Origin: CAYMUC01 sp964393535
GTDB lineage: Bacteria; Actinomycetota; Acidimicrobiia; Acidimicrobiales; Ilumatobacteraceae
Direction of reading: 5' to 3'
Assembly: GCA_964393535.1 (NCBI GenBank)
Contig: CAYMUC010000032.1
Location: 1 to 28,431 of the forward strand
Length of the DNA: 28,431 nt
The position numbers and the translations under genes are program-made. The first letter of the stretch is position 1. Each line of letters begins with the position of its first letter. The notes beneath the pieces are model-generated. The model made no database searches and was not told the origin of the DNA. It saw nothing but the letters and a program-made list of their open reading frames with translations. Below, in pieces: positions 1 through 7,800 of this stretch.

Positions 1-5
1 TTGCC

Positions 6-79
6 GGGGCTATAGCTCAGTCGGTTAGAGCGCATCCCTGATAAGGATGAGGTCACAAGTTCGATTCTTGTTAGCCCCA
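6..79 (+). tRNA. tRNA-Ile (anticodon GAT)
   Basis: A complete cloverleaf can be folded. The acceptor stem GGGGCTA (6-12) pairs with TAGCCCC (72-78), with discriminator A79. The anticodon stem CATCC/GGATG encloses loop CTGATAA, giving anticodon GAT at 40-42. The T arm is ACAAG-TTCGATT-CTTGT. No CCA is encoded. In many bacteria tRNA-Ile(GAT) lies in the rRNA spacer or next to tRNA-Ala(TGC); here it stands alone, and tRNA-Ala lies about 9.6 kb downstream. Confidence 0.97.
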
Positions 80-81
80 CG

Positions 82-213
82 GTGAACCTGCTGCGACGAA
101 CACTCGTGGCCCTCACGTTGGCCGGCACCATCGCTGCCGCTCTTCGTGTCAGAGGTCGGGGCGGGGTGCCTCCTCGTCACGGCGGTTGGCGCCAACTCGA
201 CGTGACGTCATGA
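82..213 (+). CDS. Tiny single-pass membrane protein (43 aa), hypothetical
   Basis: The ORF opens with GTG at 82, two bases after the tRNA-Ile, and ends at TGA 211-213. That stop overlaps the ATG at 210 of the next gene (ATGA), the same coupling used throughout this window. The product starts with a Leu/Ala-rich stretch (residues 3-21, containing LLRRTLVALTLAG) that could be one membrane helix, followed by an Arg/Gly-rich tail ending WRQLDVTS. An alternative start is GTG at 106. Short membrane proteins of this type near tRNA-Ile are known in actinobacteria (for example the DLW-39 family), but I see no diagnostic DLW motif. The main support is the overlap and a plausible composition; it could be a chance ORF. 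Confidence 0.45.
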   Translation: MNLLRRTLVALTLAGTIAAALRVRGRGGVPPRHGGWRQLDVTS

Positions 214-1202
214 CGTCTCATCCGATGTCGGTCAACGTGGTCGGGGTCGGAGCCGTCGGTGGTCGTGTTCTGCGACAGTTGGGTACCTCGTTGCACGATC
301 TCGGTGGTTCACTCGGTGCCTACGACGTTCGCCTCGACCGTCTGGCTTCCACCTCGAGAGTGACGGTCCTGACCGAGGAGCAACTCGGTGACGCCGAAGT
401 GGTGGTGCTGGCCACTCCGGCACCACAGGTTTCGTTGGCAGCCCGCCTCGTGCAGAGCGGCTGCCATGTGGTGTGTACCAGCGACGACCTCGGTGATCTG
501 CGCGAACTGTGCGACCTGGCGGCGACGGCCGAGGCGAATGGGGTCTCCTTGGTGGCAGGAGCGGCCGTTGCGCCCGGCCTGTCGGGTCTGCTGGTACGGG
601 AACTCGCCTCGCGATTCGATCGCATCGACGAGGTCCACGTGGCGGTACACGGCACCGGCGGTCCCTCGTGCGCTCGACAGCATCACCAGGCCCTTGGTGG
701 GCGCGCCGTGGGGTGGCACGACGGGGACTGGTGGTATCGGCAGGGTGGGAGTGGGCGTGAGTTGTGCTGGTTCCCTGAACCCATCGGGCCGCGTGACTGC
801 TACCGGGCGGAGTTGGGCGACCCGTTGCTCCTCCACCGGGTGTTCGCCGACGTGGAACGCATCACCGGGCGCATGTCGGCCACGAGGCGCGATCGCCTCA
901 CCTCGCGTCTGCCCATGCTGTCGCCCCCACATGATGAGGGTGGTATCGGGGCATTGAGAGTAGAAGTGCGTGGTTGGCGGCACGGTGAGCGCACCACGCT
1001 GATCGTCGGTGAGAGCGAACGGGCCGCCGTGGCCGCAGCCGCCGTGGCCGCAGCGTTTGCGTGGGCGGCACCCCGGCTCCCCGCAGGTCTGGTCCTGGCC
1101 GGCGACGAGCGATTGCCCACCGGTGACCTGCTGCGTGACATCGCGCAGCGTGGAGTGCGATTGTGGGAGTTCGTGGGCGACGATCACGAGAGTCTGCGAT
1201 GA
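210..1202 (+). CDS. Rossmann-fold NAD(P)-binding protein, saccharopine dehydrogenase-like
   Basis: The 330-residue product begins with a beta strand and the dinucleotide-binding loop GVGAVGG at residues 12-18, as in the N-terminal Rossmann domain of saccharopine dehydrogenase-like and related oxidoreductases. Later segments (VVVLATPAP; VSLVAGAAVAPGLSGLL) also fit that superfamily, in which a second domain binds an amino-acid-derived or similar substrate. No substrate can be assigned. I chose ATG 210 because it overlaps the stop of the small upstream ORF. ATG 225 is possible, and an upstream in-frame TTG at 186 adds only non-conserved residues. The gene ends in ATGA with the following hydrolase, so the two are probably translated from one mRNA. 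The family call is moderately certain and the reaction is unknown. Confidence 0.75.
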   Translation: MTSHPMSVNVVGVGAVGGRVLRQLGTSLHDLGGSLGAYDVRLDRLASTSRVTVLTEEQLGDAEVVVLATPAPQVSLAARLVQSGCHVVCTSDDLGDLRELCDLAATAEANGVSLVAGAAVAPGLSGLLVRELASRFDRIDEVHVAVHGTGGPSCARQHHQALGGRAVGWHDGDWWYRQGGSGRELCWFPEPIGPRDCYRAELGDPLLLHRVFADVERITGRMSATRRDRLTSRLPMLSPPHDEGGIGALRVEVRGWRHGERTTLIVGESERAAVAAAAVAAAFAWAAPRLPAGLVLAGDERLPTGDLLRDIAQRGVRLWEFVGDDHESLR

Positions 1203-2080
1203 CCACCCCCAGCGTGACGCTGCCACCCTGGCTACCGCCTGCCGAGGTGGTGCATGTCCCAGGACGGGGCGAGATGTTCCTGCGACGACATCGGCACCAC
1301 GACCCGCAACGCCCTACCTTGCTGCTCCTCCACGGATGGACGGCCTCGGCAGACCTGCAGTTCCTGACGGCCTATGAAGCCTTGGCGCAGCATTGGTCGT
1401 TCATCGCCGTGGATCACCGAGGCCATGGACGAGGTCTGCGCCCGCCTGTGCCCTTCACGCTCGAGGACTGCGCCGATGATGCCGCAGCCCTGTTGCGCAC
1501 ACTGGGCGTGGGTCCGGTCATCGTCGTCGGCTATTCCATGGGCGGGCCGATCGCCCTGCACCTCGCTCACCGCCACCGCGACATGGTGTCCGGACTGGTG
1601 CTCCAGGCCACGGCCTTGGAGTGGCGTGCCACCCGGCGTGAACGGGCCCAGTGGCGTTTCCTGCGTGCCATGGGTTGGGTGTTGCGGCATTTCGCCTATC
1701 CCCGGTGGTTGCAGCGAGGGGTGGAACGACTCATACACACCGACCATGCGCTGTCGCCCTATTTGCCATGGATGTTGGGTGAGATGCGCCGCAATGATCC
1801 GTGGATGGTCGTGGAGGCCGGCCGGGCGTTGGCGCGCTATGACGCCCGGCCGTGGGCGCCCACACTGGGGGTGCCGGCAGCGGTGATGCTGACCACCCAT
1901 GACCGACTGGTGCGACCTCGCAAGCAGCGTGCGTTGGCCCAGGCGCTTGGTGCTCCACAGCGCGTGGTACCGGTGGAGGGAGACCACCTCGTCCCATGGG
2001 AGCACCCCGACCGCTTCTCGGCAGGCACGGTGCAAGCAGTGGACCGGGTGTGTCAGGTGCTGGGCTCGTCGCCCTGCTGA
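1199..2080 (+). CDS. Alpha/beta hydrolase fold protein
   Basis: The 293-residue protein carries the full alpha/beta hydrolase signature. An oxyanion-hole strand LLLLHGW (about 41-47) is followed by VDHRGHG (71-77) and the nucleophile elbow GYSMGG with Ser113. A late Asp (THDRLVRP) and His (EGDHLVPW) complete the triad. Its length is typical for the family, which includes esterases, C-C hydrolases and haloperoxidase-like enzymes; the substrate cannot be told. ATG 1199 overlaps the dehydrogenase stop (ATGA), implying co-translation and perhaps a shared small-molecule pathway. The 3' end overlaps the convergent DUF1003 gene by 28 bp, leaving no room for a separate terminator. Confidence 0.9.
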   Translation: MTTPSVTLPPWLPPAEVVHVPGRGEMFLRRHRHHDPQRPTLLLLHGWTASADLQFLTAYEALAQHWSFIAVDHRGHGRGLRPPVPFTLEDCADDAAALLRTLGVGPVIVVGYSMGGPIALHLAHRHRDMVSGLVLQATALEWRATRRERAQWRFLRAMGWVLRHFAYPRWLQRGVERLIHTDHALSPYLPWMLGEMRRNDPWMVVEAGRALARYDARPWAPTLGVPAAVMLTTHDRLVRPRKQRALAQALGAPQRVVPVEGDHLVPWEHPDRFSAGTVQAVDRVCQVLGSSPC

Positions 2081-2586
2081 GCGTCGAGACGGGCTCGGAT
2101 CTCACCGAGTGTCTGGTGGAGTTCGTCGAGTTGCTCGCGCAGGTCCTCGCTGGTCACCACATCGGACAGCATCACTCGAACACTGGCGATCTCACGGGCG
2201 AGGAACTCGGCATCGGCCTGGGTGCGTTCTGCCACTTTGCGGTCGTTCTCGGCCTGAGCGCGGTCGCGCAGTTCCTGGCGGTTCTGCGCCAACAGGATCA
2301 GTGGTGCTGCATAGGCGGCCTGGGTGGAGAACGCCAGGTTCAACAGGATGAACGGGTACGGGTCCCACCGCCAGGCCACGAGGGCGATGTTCGCCACGAT
2401 CCACAGGCCCACGATGGCCGATTGGATGACCAGGAACCGCGCTGTTCCGAGAGTGCGGGCGATCCCCTCGGCGAATCGCCCAAAGGCCTCGGGGTCGTAA
2501 CTCAACCCCAGACCGAGCCGTTCGCGCGGGGTGGTGAGGTCGGTGCCACCGCGGCGGGTCCGTTGTGTGGTTGCGTCATCGGTCAT
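2053..2586 (-). CDS. DUF1003 family membrane protein
   Basis: The 177-residue product matches the DUF1003 layout: a soluble N-terminus (FGRFAEGIARTLGT), then two hydrophobic helices (FLVIQSAIVGLWIVANIAL, and a second in FILLNLAFSTQAAYAAPLIL), then a long charged, probably coiled-coil C-terminus rich in Glu, Arg and Gln. ATG 2586 overlaps the stop of the MgtE/CBS gene by ATGA, so the two are translationally coupled. This pairing recurs in actinobacteria, where both are annotated near divalent-cation handling. DUF1003 has no proven biochemical role. The inferred job is an inner-membrane partner of the cytosolic MgtE-like protein. Confidence 0.9.
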   Translation of the reverse strand: MTDDATTQRTRRGGTDLTTPRERLGLGLSYDPEAFGRFAEGIARTLGTARFLVIQSAIVGLWIVANIALVAWRWDPYPFILLNLAFSTQAAYAAPLILLAQNRQELRDRAQAENDRKVAERTQADAEFLAREIASVRVMLSDVVTSEDLREQLDELHQTLGEIRARLDAQQGDEPST

Positions 2587-3809
2587 GAGGTGACCACCTG
2601 GCGTCGACGCTGTCGCCAACCGACCGGTAGGGCGCGATCCAGCACGTCGTCCACCGTGATGGCGCCCAGCAAGCGTCCCACCTCGTCCACCACGGCGATG
2701 GCCAGCAGGTTGTAGGTCGCCAGACGTTCGGCCACTTCGCGTTCGGAGACGTCCGGGGTGATGGCGGGTTCGTTCTCGAGGCAGGCCCCCAACTCCATGG
2801 CAGGAGGTTCGCGGAGGAGTCGTTGGAAGTGCACCACTCCGAGATACGAGCCTGTAGGTGCCTTGTAGGGCGGACGGGTCACGAAGACCTGAGCCGCTAT
2901 GGACACCAGCCATTCGGGGTCGCGGATCTGCGCCAGTGCCTCTGCCACGGTGGCGTTGGCGCCCAGCACGATGATCTCGGGGGTCATGAGTGCTCCAGCA
3001 GTGCCCTTTTCGTACGCCAGCAGGCGCCGCACCACCTCGGCGTCCTCCTCGTCCATGGCGTCCAACACCTGTGAGCGCTGTTCTCCTGACATGTTGGCCA
3101 GCAGGTCGGTGAGGTCGTCGTACTCCATCTCCTCCAGAACACTCACGATGCGGTCGAGGTCGAGACCCTCGATGAGACGTAGCTGCTCGGCTTCGGGCAA
3201 CTCCTCCAACAGGTCCGCCAGGCGTTCGTCGTCCATCGACTCGGCCAACTGGCGTCGCTGGGCCAGAGGCAAGGCGCGGACCACCGAGGCCACATCGCTG
3301 GGGTGGAGGTCACGCAGACGTGCGGCTTCGGCCTCCATCTCGGTGCTGGCGGCGAACAACTGCCGCACCTCGGTCCAGTCGACCAGGCGATAGCTGGGCC
3401 GGCGACGCAACGCCGAACGCCGGGCGAGGCGCACCTTGGCCACCTCCCAGCCAGGCAGGCGTCCATCGCTGGTCACCCGCAGAGCGACGTCGCTGACACT
3501 TTCGTCACCCACCTTGCGGTCGATGATGTCGGCCCCGAGCAGTCGTTCGCCCGGGCGGGCCTGGAACGGGTTCACATCCACGTCCCAACTGCGTAGACGG
3601 GCACCCTGAGGTGCCAACTCGGCGATGCGATGGGCGTTCACGAAGATGCGTCGTCGCTGACTGGACGCCACGAACCCCACGACCCGTGGAGCCCGTCTGT
3701 CGCGGCCTGGGACCACCACGATGTCGTCGAGGCGACCGATGGTGGCGCCGCCGGCGTCGAGCAACGGAAGCCGCTTCACCCTGAACGCGTAGATGAGTTC
3801 ATCGGCCAC
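2583..3809 (-). CDS. MgtE intracellular-domain/CBS protein without a transporter domain
   Basis: The GTG start at 3809 gives 408 residues. The N-terminal 80 or so residues look like a PRC-barrel-type beta module (AFRVKRLPLLDAGG, IGRLDDIVVVPG). Residues about 150-265 are the helical MgtE N superfamily repeat (DLHPSDVASVVRALP, DLLEELPEAEQLRLIEGL, DLLANMSGEQRSQVLDAM). A CBS pair follows (LMTPEIIVLGANATVAEAL, then ITPDVSEREVAERL with AIAVVDEVGRLLGAITVDDVLDRAL). Full MgtE channels continue into five membrane helices; this protein stops after the CBS pair, so it is a soluble sensor-like relative. Known MgtE N and CBS domains bind Mg2+ and nucleotides. It couples to DUF1003 downstream and lies 29 bp after the TetR gene. 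Confidence 0.92.
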   Translation of the reverse strand: MADELIYAFRVKRLPLLDAGGATIGRLDDIVVVPGRDRRAPRVVGFVASSQRRRIFVNAHRIAELAPQGARLRSWDVDVNPFQARPGERLLGADIIDRKVGDESVSDVALRVTSDGRLPGWEVAKVRLARRSALRRRPSYRLVDWTEVRQLFAASTEMEAEAARLRDLHPSDVASVVRALPLAQRRQLAESMDDERLADLLEELPEAEQLRLIEGLDLDRIVSVLEEMEYDDLTDLLANMSGEQRSQVLDAMDEEDAEVVRRLLAYEKGTAGALMTPEIIVLGANATVAEALAQIRDPEWLVSIAAQVFVTRPPYKAPTGSYLGVVHFQRLLREPPAMELGACLENEPAITPDVSEREVAERLATYNLLAIAVVDEVGRLLGAITVDDVLDRALPVGWRQRRRQVVTS

Positions 3810-3838
3810 GGCCGGAGGCTACTCAACGGCCGAGAGGG

Positions 3839-4480
3839 TCAGGAGGCGGGGGCGCTCAAGGTCTCGGTCATCACGGTGACGATGAGGTGATTCCATTCGG
3901 CGGGTTCGACGGGATCGTCGGTGATGTCGTCGATGATTCGGCCCAGTGTGTAGGCCTGGATGAACACGGCGACGGCGCGCGGGTTCAGATCGGCGCGGAG
4001 CCACCCGCGCTGCTGTATCTCGGCCAGCACCTCGGTCACCTCGGTGGTGAGTTCCGACTGCTGGCGGGCGATGATCTCCCGAAGCGGTTCACTGCTGAAT
4101 GCCAGAGCCACGGTGTGGGCCCGCTCCATACGGCGGGAACGGTTCGCCGGTGCCTGAGAGACCTCGGCGAGCGTTCGCATGAACGCCAGGTAACTCTCGA
4201 GATCTGCCGCGTTGGCCAGGCCCTCACGCATGTGCGCCAAACTTTCGCGGACCCCTACCGGAAAGCGACGGGCGAGGGCCTCCTCGACGAGGTGACCAAG
4301 GTCGCGGAAGTGATGGTAGAGCGCTCCGGTGGTGACCCCTGCCCGGCGCAGCATCTCGTGCATGTCGATGCCGTCGATGCCGACCTCGTCGATCATCAAC
4401 GTCATCTCGTCGATCAGGCGTTCACGCGTGGGGTGCGGTGAGGGGCTCGCCTTCCTACGTCGAGTCTGGTGTCGTGCCAT
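3839..4480 (-). CDS. TetR family transcriptional regulator (paralog A)
   Basis: The 213-residue protein has an Arg/Lys-rich leader, then the TetR N-terminal DNA-binding domain (HPTRERLIDEMTLMIDEVG, followed by MLRRAGVTTGALYHHFRD at about residues 43-60). The C-terminal ligand/dimer domain ends with AYTLGRIIDDITDDPVEPAEW. It is strikingly similar along its whole length to the TetR at 15188-15847 (identical VTTGALYHHFRD, SQAP, RRMERAH, AYTLGRIIDDITDDPV), so the two are recent paralogs about 11 kb apart. ATG 4480 is preceded by GGAGG-like sequence. It reads away from the zinc-ribbon gene; an 18-bp palindrome and an AT-rich promoter lie between them and could mediate autoregulation. The ligand is unknown. 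Confidence 0.93.
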   Translation of the reverse strand: MARHQTRRRKASPSPHPTRERLIDEMTLMIDEVGIDGIDMHEMLRRAGVTTGALYHHFRDLGHLVEEALARRFPVGVRESLAHMREGLANAADLESYLAFMRTLAEVSQAPANRSRRMERAHTVALAFSSEPLREIIARQQSELTTEVTEVLAEIQQRGWLRADLNPRAVAVFIQAYTLGRIIDDITDDPVEPAEWNHLIVTVMTETLSAPAS

Positions 4481-4515
4481 GGTCCCTGTGTCCCTCCGCT
4501 GCTCAGGGGCGCCGC

Positions 4516-4543
4516 AGTATATCTACATATGGTAACTACGAAA
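4516..4543 (-). promoter_or_regulatory. Putative promoter of TetR paralog A
   Basis: On the minus strand TATACT (plus positions 4516-4521) matches a -10 box and TTTCGT (4538-4543) is a weak -35, with a 16-nt spacer. It sits in the only AT-rich patch of the divergent region, about 35 nt upstream of the TetR ATG. The call is by eye. Confidence 0.35.
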
Positions 4544-4561
4544 GCGATTCCTACGAATCGC
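4544..4561. promoter_or_regulatory. 18-bp perfect palindrome, candidate TetR operator
   Basis: GCGATTC (4544-4550) and GAATCGC (4555-4561) form a perfect 7-bp inverted repeat around CTAC. A direct repeat CTACGAA occurs at 4536-4542 and 4551-4557. The site lies between the divergent TetR gene (start 4480) and the zinc-ribbon gene (start 4609), just upstream of the putative TetR -35. Size and symmetry suit a TetR-type operator. That assignment is inference. Confidence 0.45.
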
Positions 4562-4608
4562 ACCGAGGTTTATGGTGTGGTGGCAGCAGCACCCGGCATG
4601 ATGACCGT

Positions 4609-4812
4609 GTGCTGCCCTCTGATGTCTCACCCTTGGAGATGACCTGCCCCCGTTGTCACGAGATCGTGGTGCAACGGTTCCACGGACCGTGCGAGGCATG
4701 CCGGCAAGCACTGCGTGCACGCTTCTTGGCCGAGGGTCGCGAGGTCGAGGTGGCCGAGTACGAGCCGAAGATGAACGTGACCCCCAACGCCGTGGCCCTG
4801 AAAGACGACTGA
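4609..4812 (+). CDS. Small zinc-ribbon protein
   Basis: The core reads MTCPRCHEIVVQRFHGPCEAC. Two CxxC knuckles 13 residues apart form a four-cysteine zinc ribbon, followed by a basic helix (RQALRARFLAEGRE) and an acidic/polar tail ending ALKDD. Short zinc-ribbon proteins with this pattern are common in actinobacteria and mostly uncharacterised. The start is uncertain: GTG 4609 gives 67 residues, while ATG 4639 gives 57 residues starting MTCPRC. No clear ribosome-binding site precedes either, so a leaderless transcript is possible. It is divergent from the TetR gene and upstream of the giant surface protein gene. Whether it acts on nucleic acid cannot be seen. Confidence 0.7.
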   Translation: MLPSDVSPLEMTCPRCHEIVVQRFHGPCEACRQALRARFLAEGREVEVAEYEPKMNVTPNAVALKDD

Positions 4813-4846
4813 GGTTTCGCGCAACCGACGACGAGATGTGCACTTC

Positions 4847-4871
4847 ATGCGTGCGTTATGTTTGTACGCAT
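4847..4871. promoter_or_regulatory. Inverted repeat upstream of giant surface protein 1
   Basis: ATGCGT (4847-4852) and ACGCAT (4866-4871) form a perfect 6-bp inverted repeat with a 13-nt AT-rich spacer containing TTATGTTT. It lies 10 nt before the GTG start of the surface protein gene. It could be an operator overlapping the promoter. The support is only symmetry and location. Confidence 0.25.
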
Positions 4872-4881
4872 TGGATGAAGG

Positions 4882-7800
4882 GTGTCGCGAATCGTGAACC
4901 AGGACGGAAACAGGGCTTTCTCGAATCCGGCGCAGCAGGCACGGTCACGATTTGGTGCCGCAGCACTCGTGATCGCCGGTGCGGTGCTGTCCATGGGCGT
5001 CGTGTTGGTACCCGACGCATCCACGTCGACGGCACAGGCATCCCCCACCTGGCAGAACACCAACGTGACCCAGGTGTCGGTCGGGAGCGCCCACACCTGT
5101 GCCATCCAGAGTGGTGTGGTGTTCTGCTGGGGTGCCGGCACCCAGGGCCAACTGGGATTCCTGCCACCGCCCACGCCACCGGCGTTGCCTTCACCTACGG
5201 ATCAGACTCAGGCGGTGCGGGTGACCCCGGCCAGCGGATTCGTCAACGACGGCAACGTGACGGCGATTGCCACTGGGTCTGGCCACACGTGTGCCATCGA
5301 GTTGGGCGTTCTCTACTGCTGGGGTAGCAACAACGCGGGGCAGTTGGGCATCGGCACGACCTCGGTTCCGGTGAACACAGCACGCAAGGTCAAGTCGGTG
5401 GTCGGTGGCTTCCAGAACAACGGGAGTGTCTCGGCGGTGGCAGCCGGTTTTGCCCTCACGTGTGCCATCGAGAGCGGTATCGCCTACTGCTGGGGAGCCA
5501 ATGGTCTTGGTGCTGTCGGCAACGGCGTCAGCACCACCCCCCAGATTCCTCATCCCAACGTGCCCCAGAAGGTGGTGAACAACGACGGGTTCATCAACGC
5601 CGGCGTCACCGCCGTCGCCACGGGCGGCACGACGTGTGCCATCAAGGGCGGTGAGCTGTTCTGTTGGGGTTCCGGTGGCAGTGGGCAGATGGGCAACGGC
5701 ACCCTCACCTCCAGCAACTCGCGTCCGATCAAGGTGGGGGCTACCACTGACGGGCAATCGAACAGCAACTGGACCTCGGTGAGTGTGGCGGGGAGCNNNN
5801 NNNNNNACCATGTACTGCTGGGGAGGTGGCGGCTACGGCAACCTGGGCGTGGGCCAGCAGGTGTCTCAACAGACGACTCCCCGGTCGGTGTCGATGGCTG
5901 GCGGTCTCACCAACATCTCGATCACGTCGCACCATGCCGGGGAAGCATCCTGTGCCGTCGAGGCGGGCATCGTGTACTGCGTCGGCCGCAACTCGACGGG
6001 CCAGGTCGGTGACGGCACCACCACCACGCGGCTCCTTGCCACGAAGGTCTCGGCCGGCGGTGGCATGACCAACAACGGTTCAGTCACCATGGTGTCCACA
6101 CGTGACGGCCATGCGTGTGCCCTGGAGAACGGCAGTGCCTACTGCTGGGGTAATGCCGCCAACGGTCGTCTGGGGAACGGCACCACCACCCCGAACCGGT
6201 TCGTGCCCGTGGCGGCTGCTTCGCTGCCCGGCGCCCCCACCATTCCGACCGTCACCGTAGGAGAGACCACGGCCACGATCACCGTCTCGGCTGGATCAGG
6301 CGGTATCCCCACGTCGTACACGGTGACGGCTCAACCTGGTGGAGCCACGTGTGTGGTCACCCCACCGGCCACCGGTTGCACCATCGCAGGTCTCACCCCG
6401 GGAACGCAGTACACGTTCACGGCCACGGCGAGCAACGACCAGGGCACGTCGCCACCCAGTGCCGGCGTGATCCGAACTACCGGTGCCACCGCAGTACCTG
6501 ACTTTCCCCGCATCCTGATCGGCGACCGCACGGTGACGGTGACGGTGTCGGCCGACAACGGGGGCGGCACACCGACGGGCCACCTTGTCACCGTCGGTCC
6601 CAACGGCGGGACCTGCACGGTGATGTCGCCGGCAACCTCGTGCACCGTGGGCGGGCTCGACAACGGCAGCACGTACACGGTGACCACCGAAGCCTTCAAC
6701 GATGCCGGGTCGTCGAACCCAACGGCGCCCATCACGGTGGTGGTGGGCCCGGCGGAGTCGCCCCAACAACCCACCGTCAGTGTGGGGTTCAACTCGGTGA
6801 CGGTCAGTGTCAGTCCGACCACCTCGGGCGGTACACCGGCCTTCTACACCGTGACGGCTCAACCCGGTGGAGCCACCTGCACGGTGAGCCCACCTGCCAC
6901 CCAGTGCGTCATCACCGGGCTCACCAACGGCGTCACCTACACCTTCACCACCACCGCCACCAACGGTGGTGGGACGTCGGATCCCGGTCCCGGTGTCACC
7001 ACCTTGGTGGATCTGCTGCCGGTCCCGTTGGCGCCTATCGTCGAGTTGGCGAACGACGGCGTGACGGTGAGCGTGTCGAGCGATCCTGCCGGCGGCACCG
7101 TGCAGAGTCACAGCGTGTACGTGGAGCCAGGGGGCCACACCTGCACGGTGACCCCACCTGCCACCCAGTGCATCATCACAGGCCTCGTCCAACCCACCGC
7201 CTACACCGTCACCACCGCCGCCATCAACGGCATCGGCACCTCTGATCCAACACCCGTCGTTCCCTTCCTGTTCGGTCAACCCGGGGCACCTGACCTCACC
7301 GTCGAAGCCATCGACCAAGGTTCAGTGACGGTACGGGTCACCCCCGGCACTCCTGGTGGGCCACCCTCGTCGTATGTGGTGTACGTGGACGGCGGGTCGT
7401 GCACCATCACGCCTCCGGCGACGCGCTGCACCATCAGCGGGCTGCCCTCGGCCAGCCAAGCACCCTTCACCACGTACACGGCCACGGCGTCGGCCACCAA
7501 TGTGTTGGGTACGGCCACGAACACGACCGGGACCCCCGTGCTCCTGGAGCCTCCTGCAGCGCCCGACCTCGACCCGCAGGACGTGCCCGAGGTGGGGTTC
7601 CAGTCGGCCACGGTGACCGTGAGTCCCACCACCTCGGGCGCGCCAGCCTCCTCGTACACCGTCACGGCCTCGGCGGTGAATCAGCCCGGTGACGTGCACA
7701 CCTGCACCGTGACGGCACCGGCCACCAGTTGCACGGTGACGGGTCTCACCAACGGTCAGGTGTACGAGTTCACTGCCGGGTCGTCGAACGCCTACGGGTC

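Noticed and set aside
309..1226. Long open frames opposite real genes (also 1232-2035 minus, 6296-7318 minus, 8630-9430 minus, 23504-24517 plus, 26689-27720 minus)
   Set aside because: Each overlies a gene with clear domain motifs on the other strand; long antisense frames are expected in GC-rich DNA, and their translations are low-complexity with no motif.
5807..6012. Continuation of the first half of surface protein 1 in its original frame after the N gap
   Set aside because: Downstream of the gap the RCC1 and FN3 homology is in the other frame; this tail is a product of the arbitrary 10-N length.
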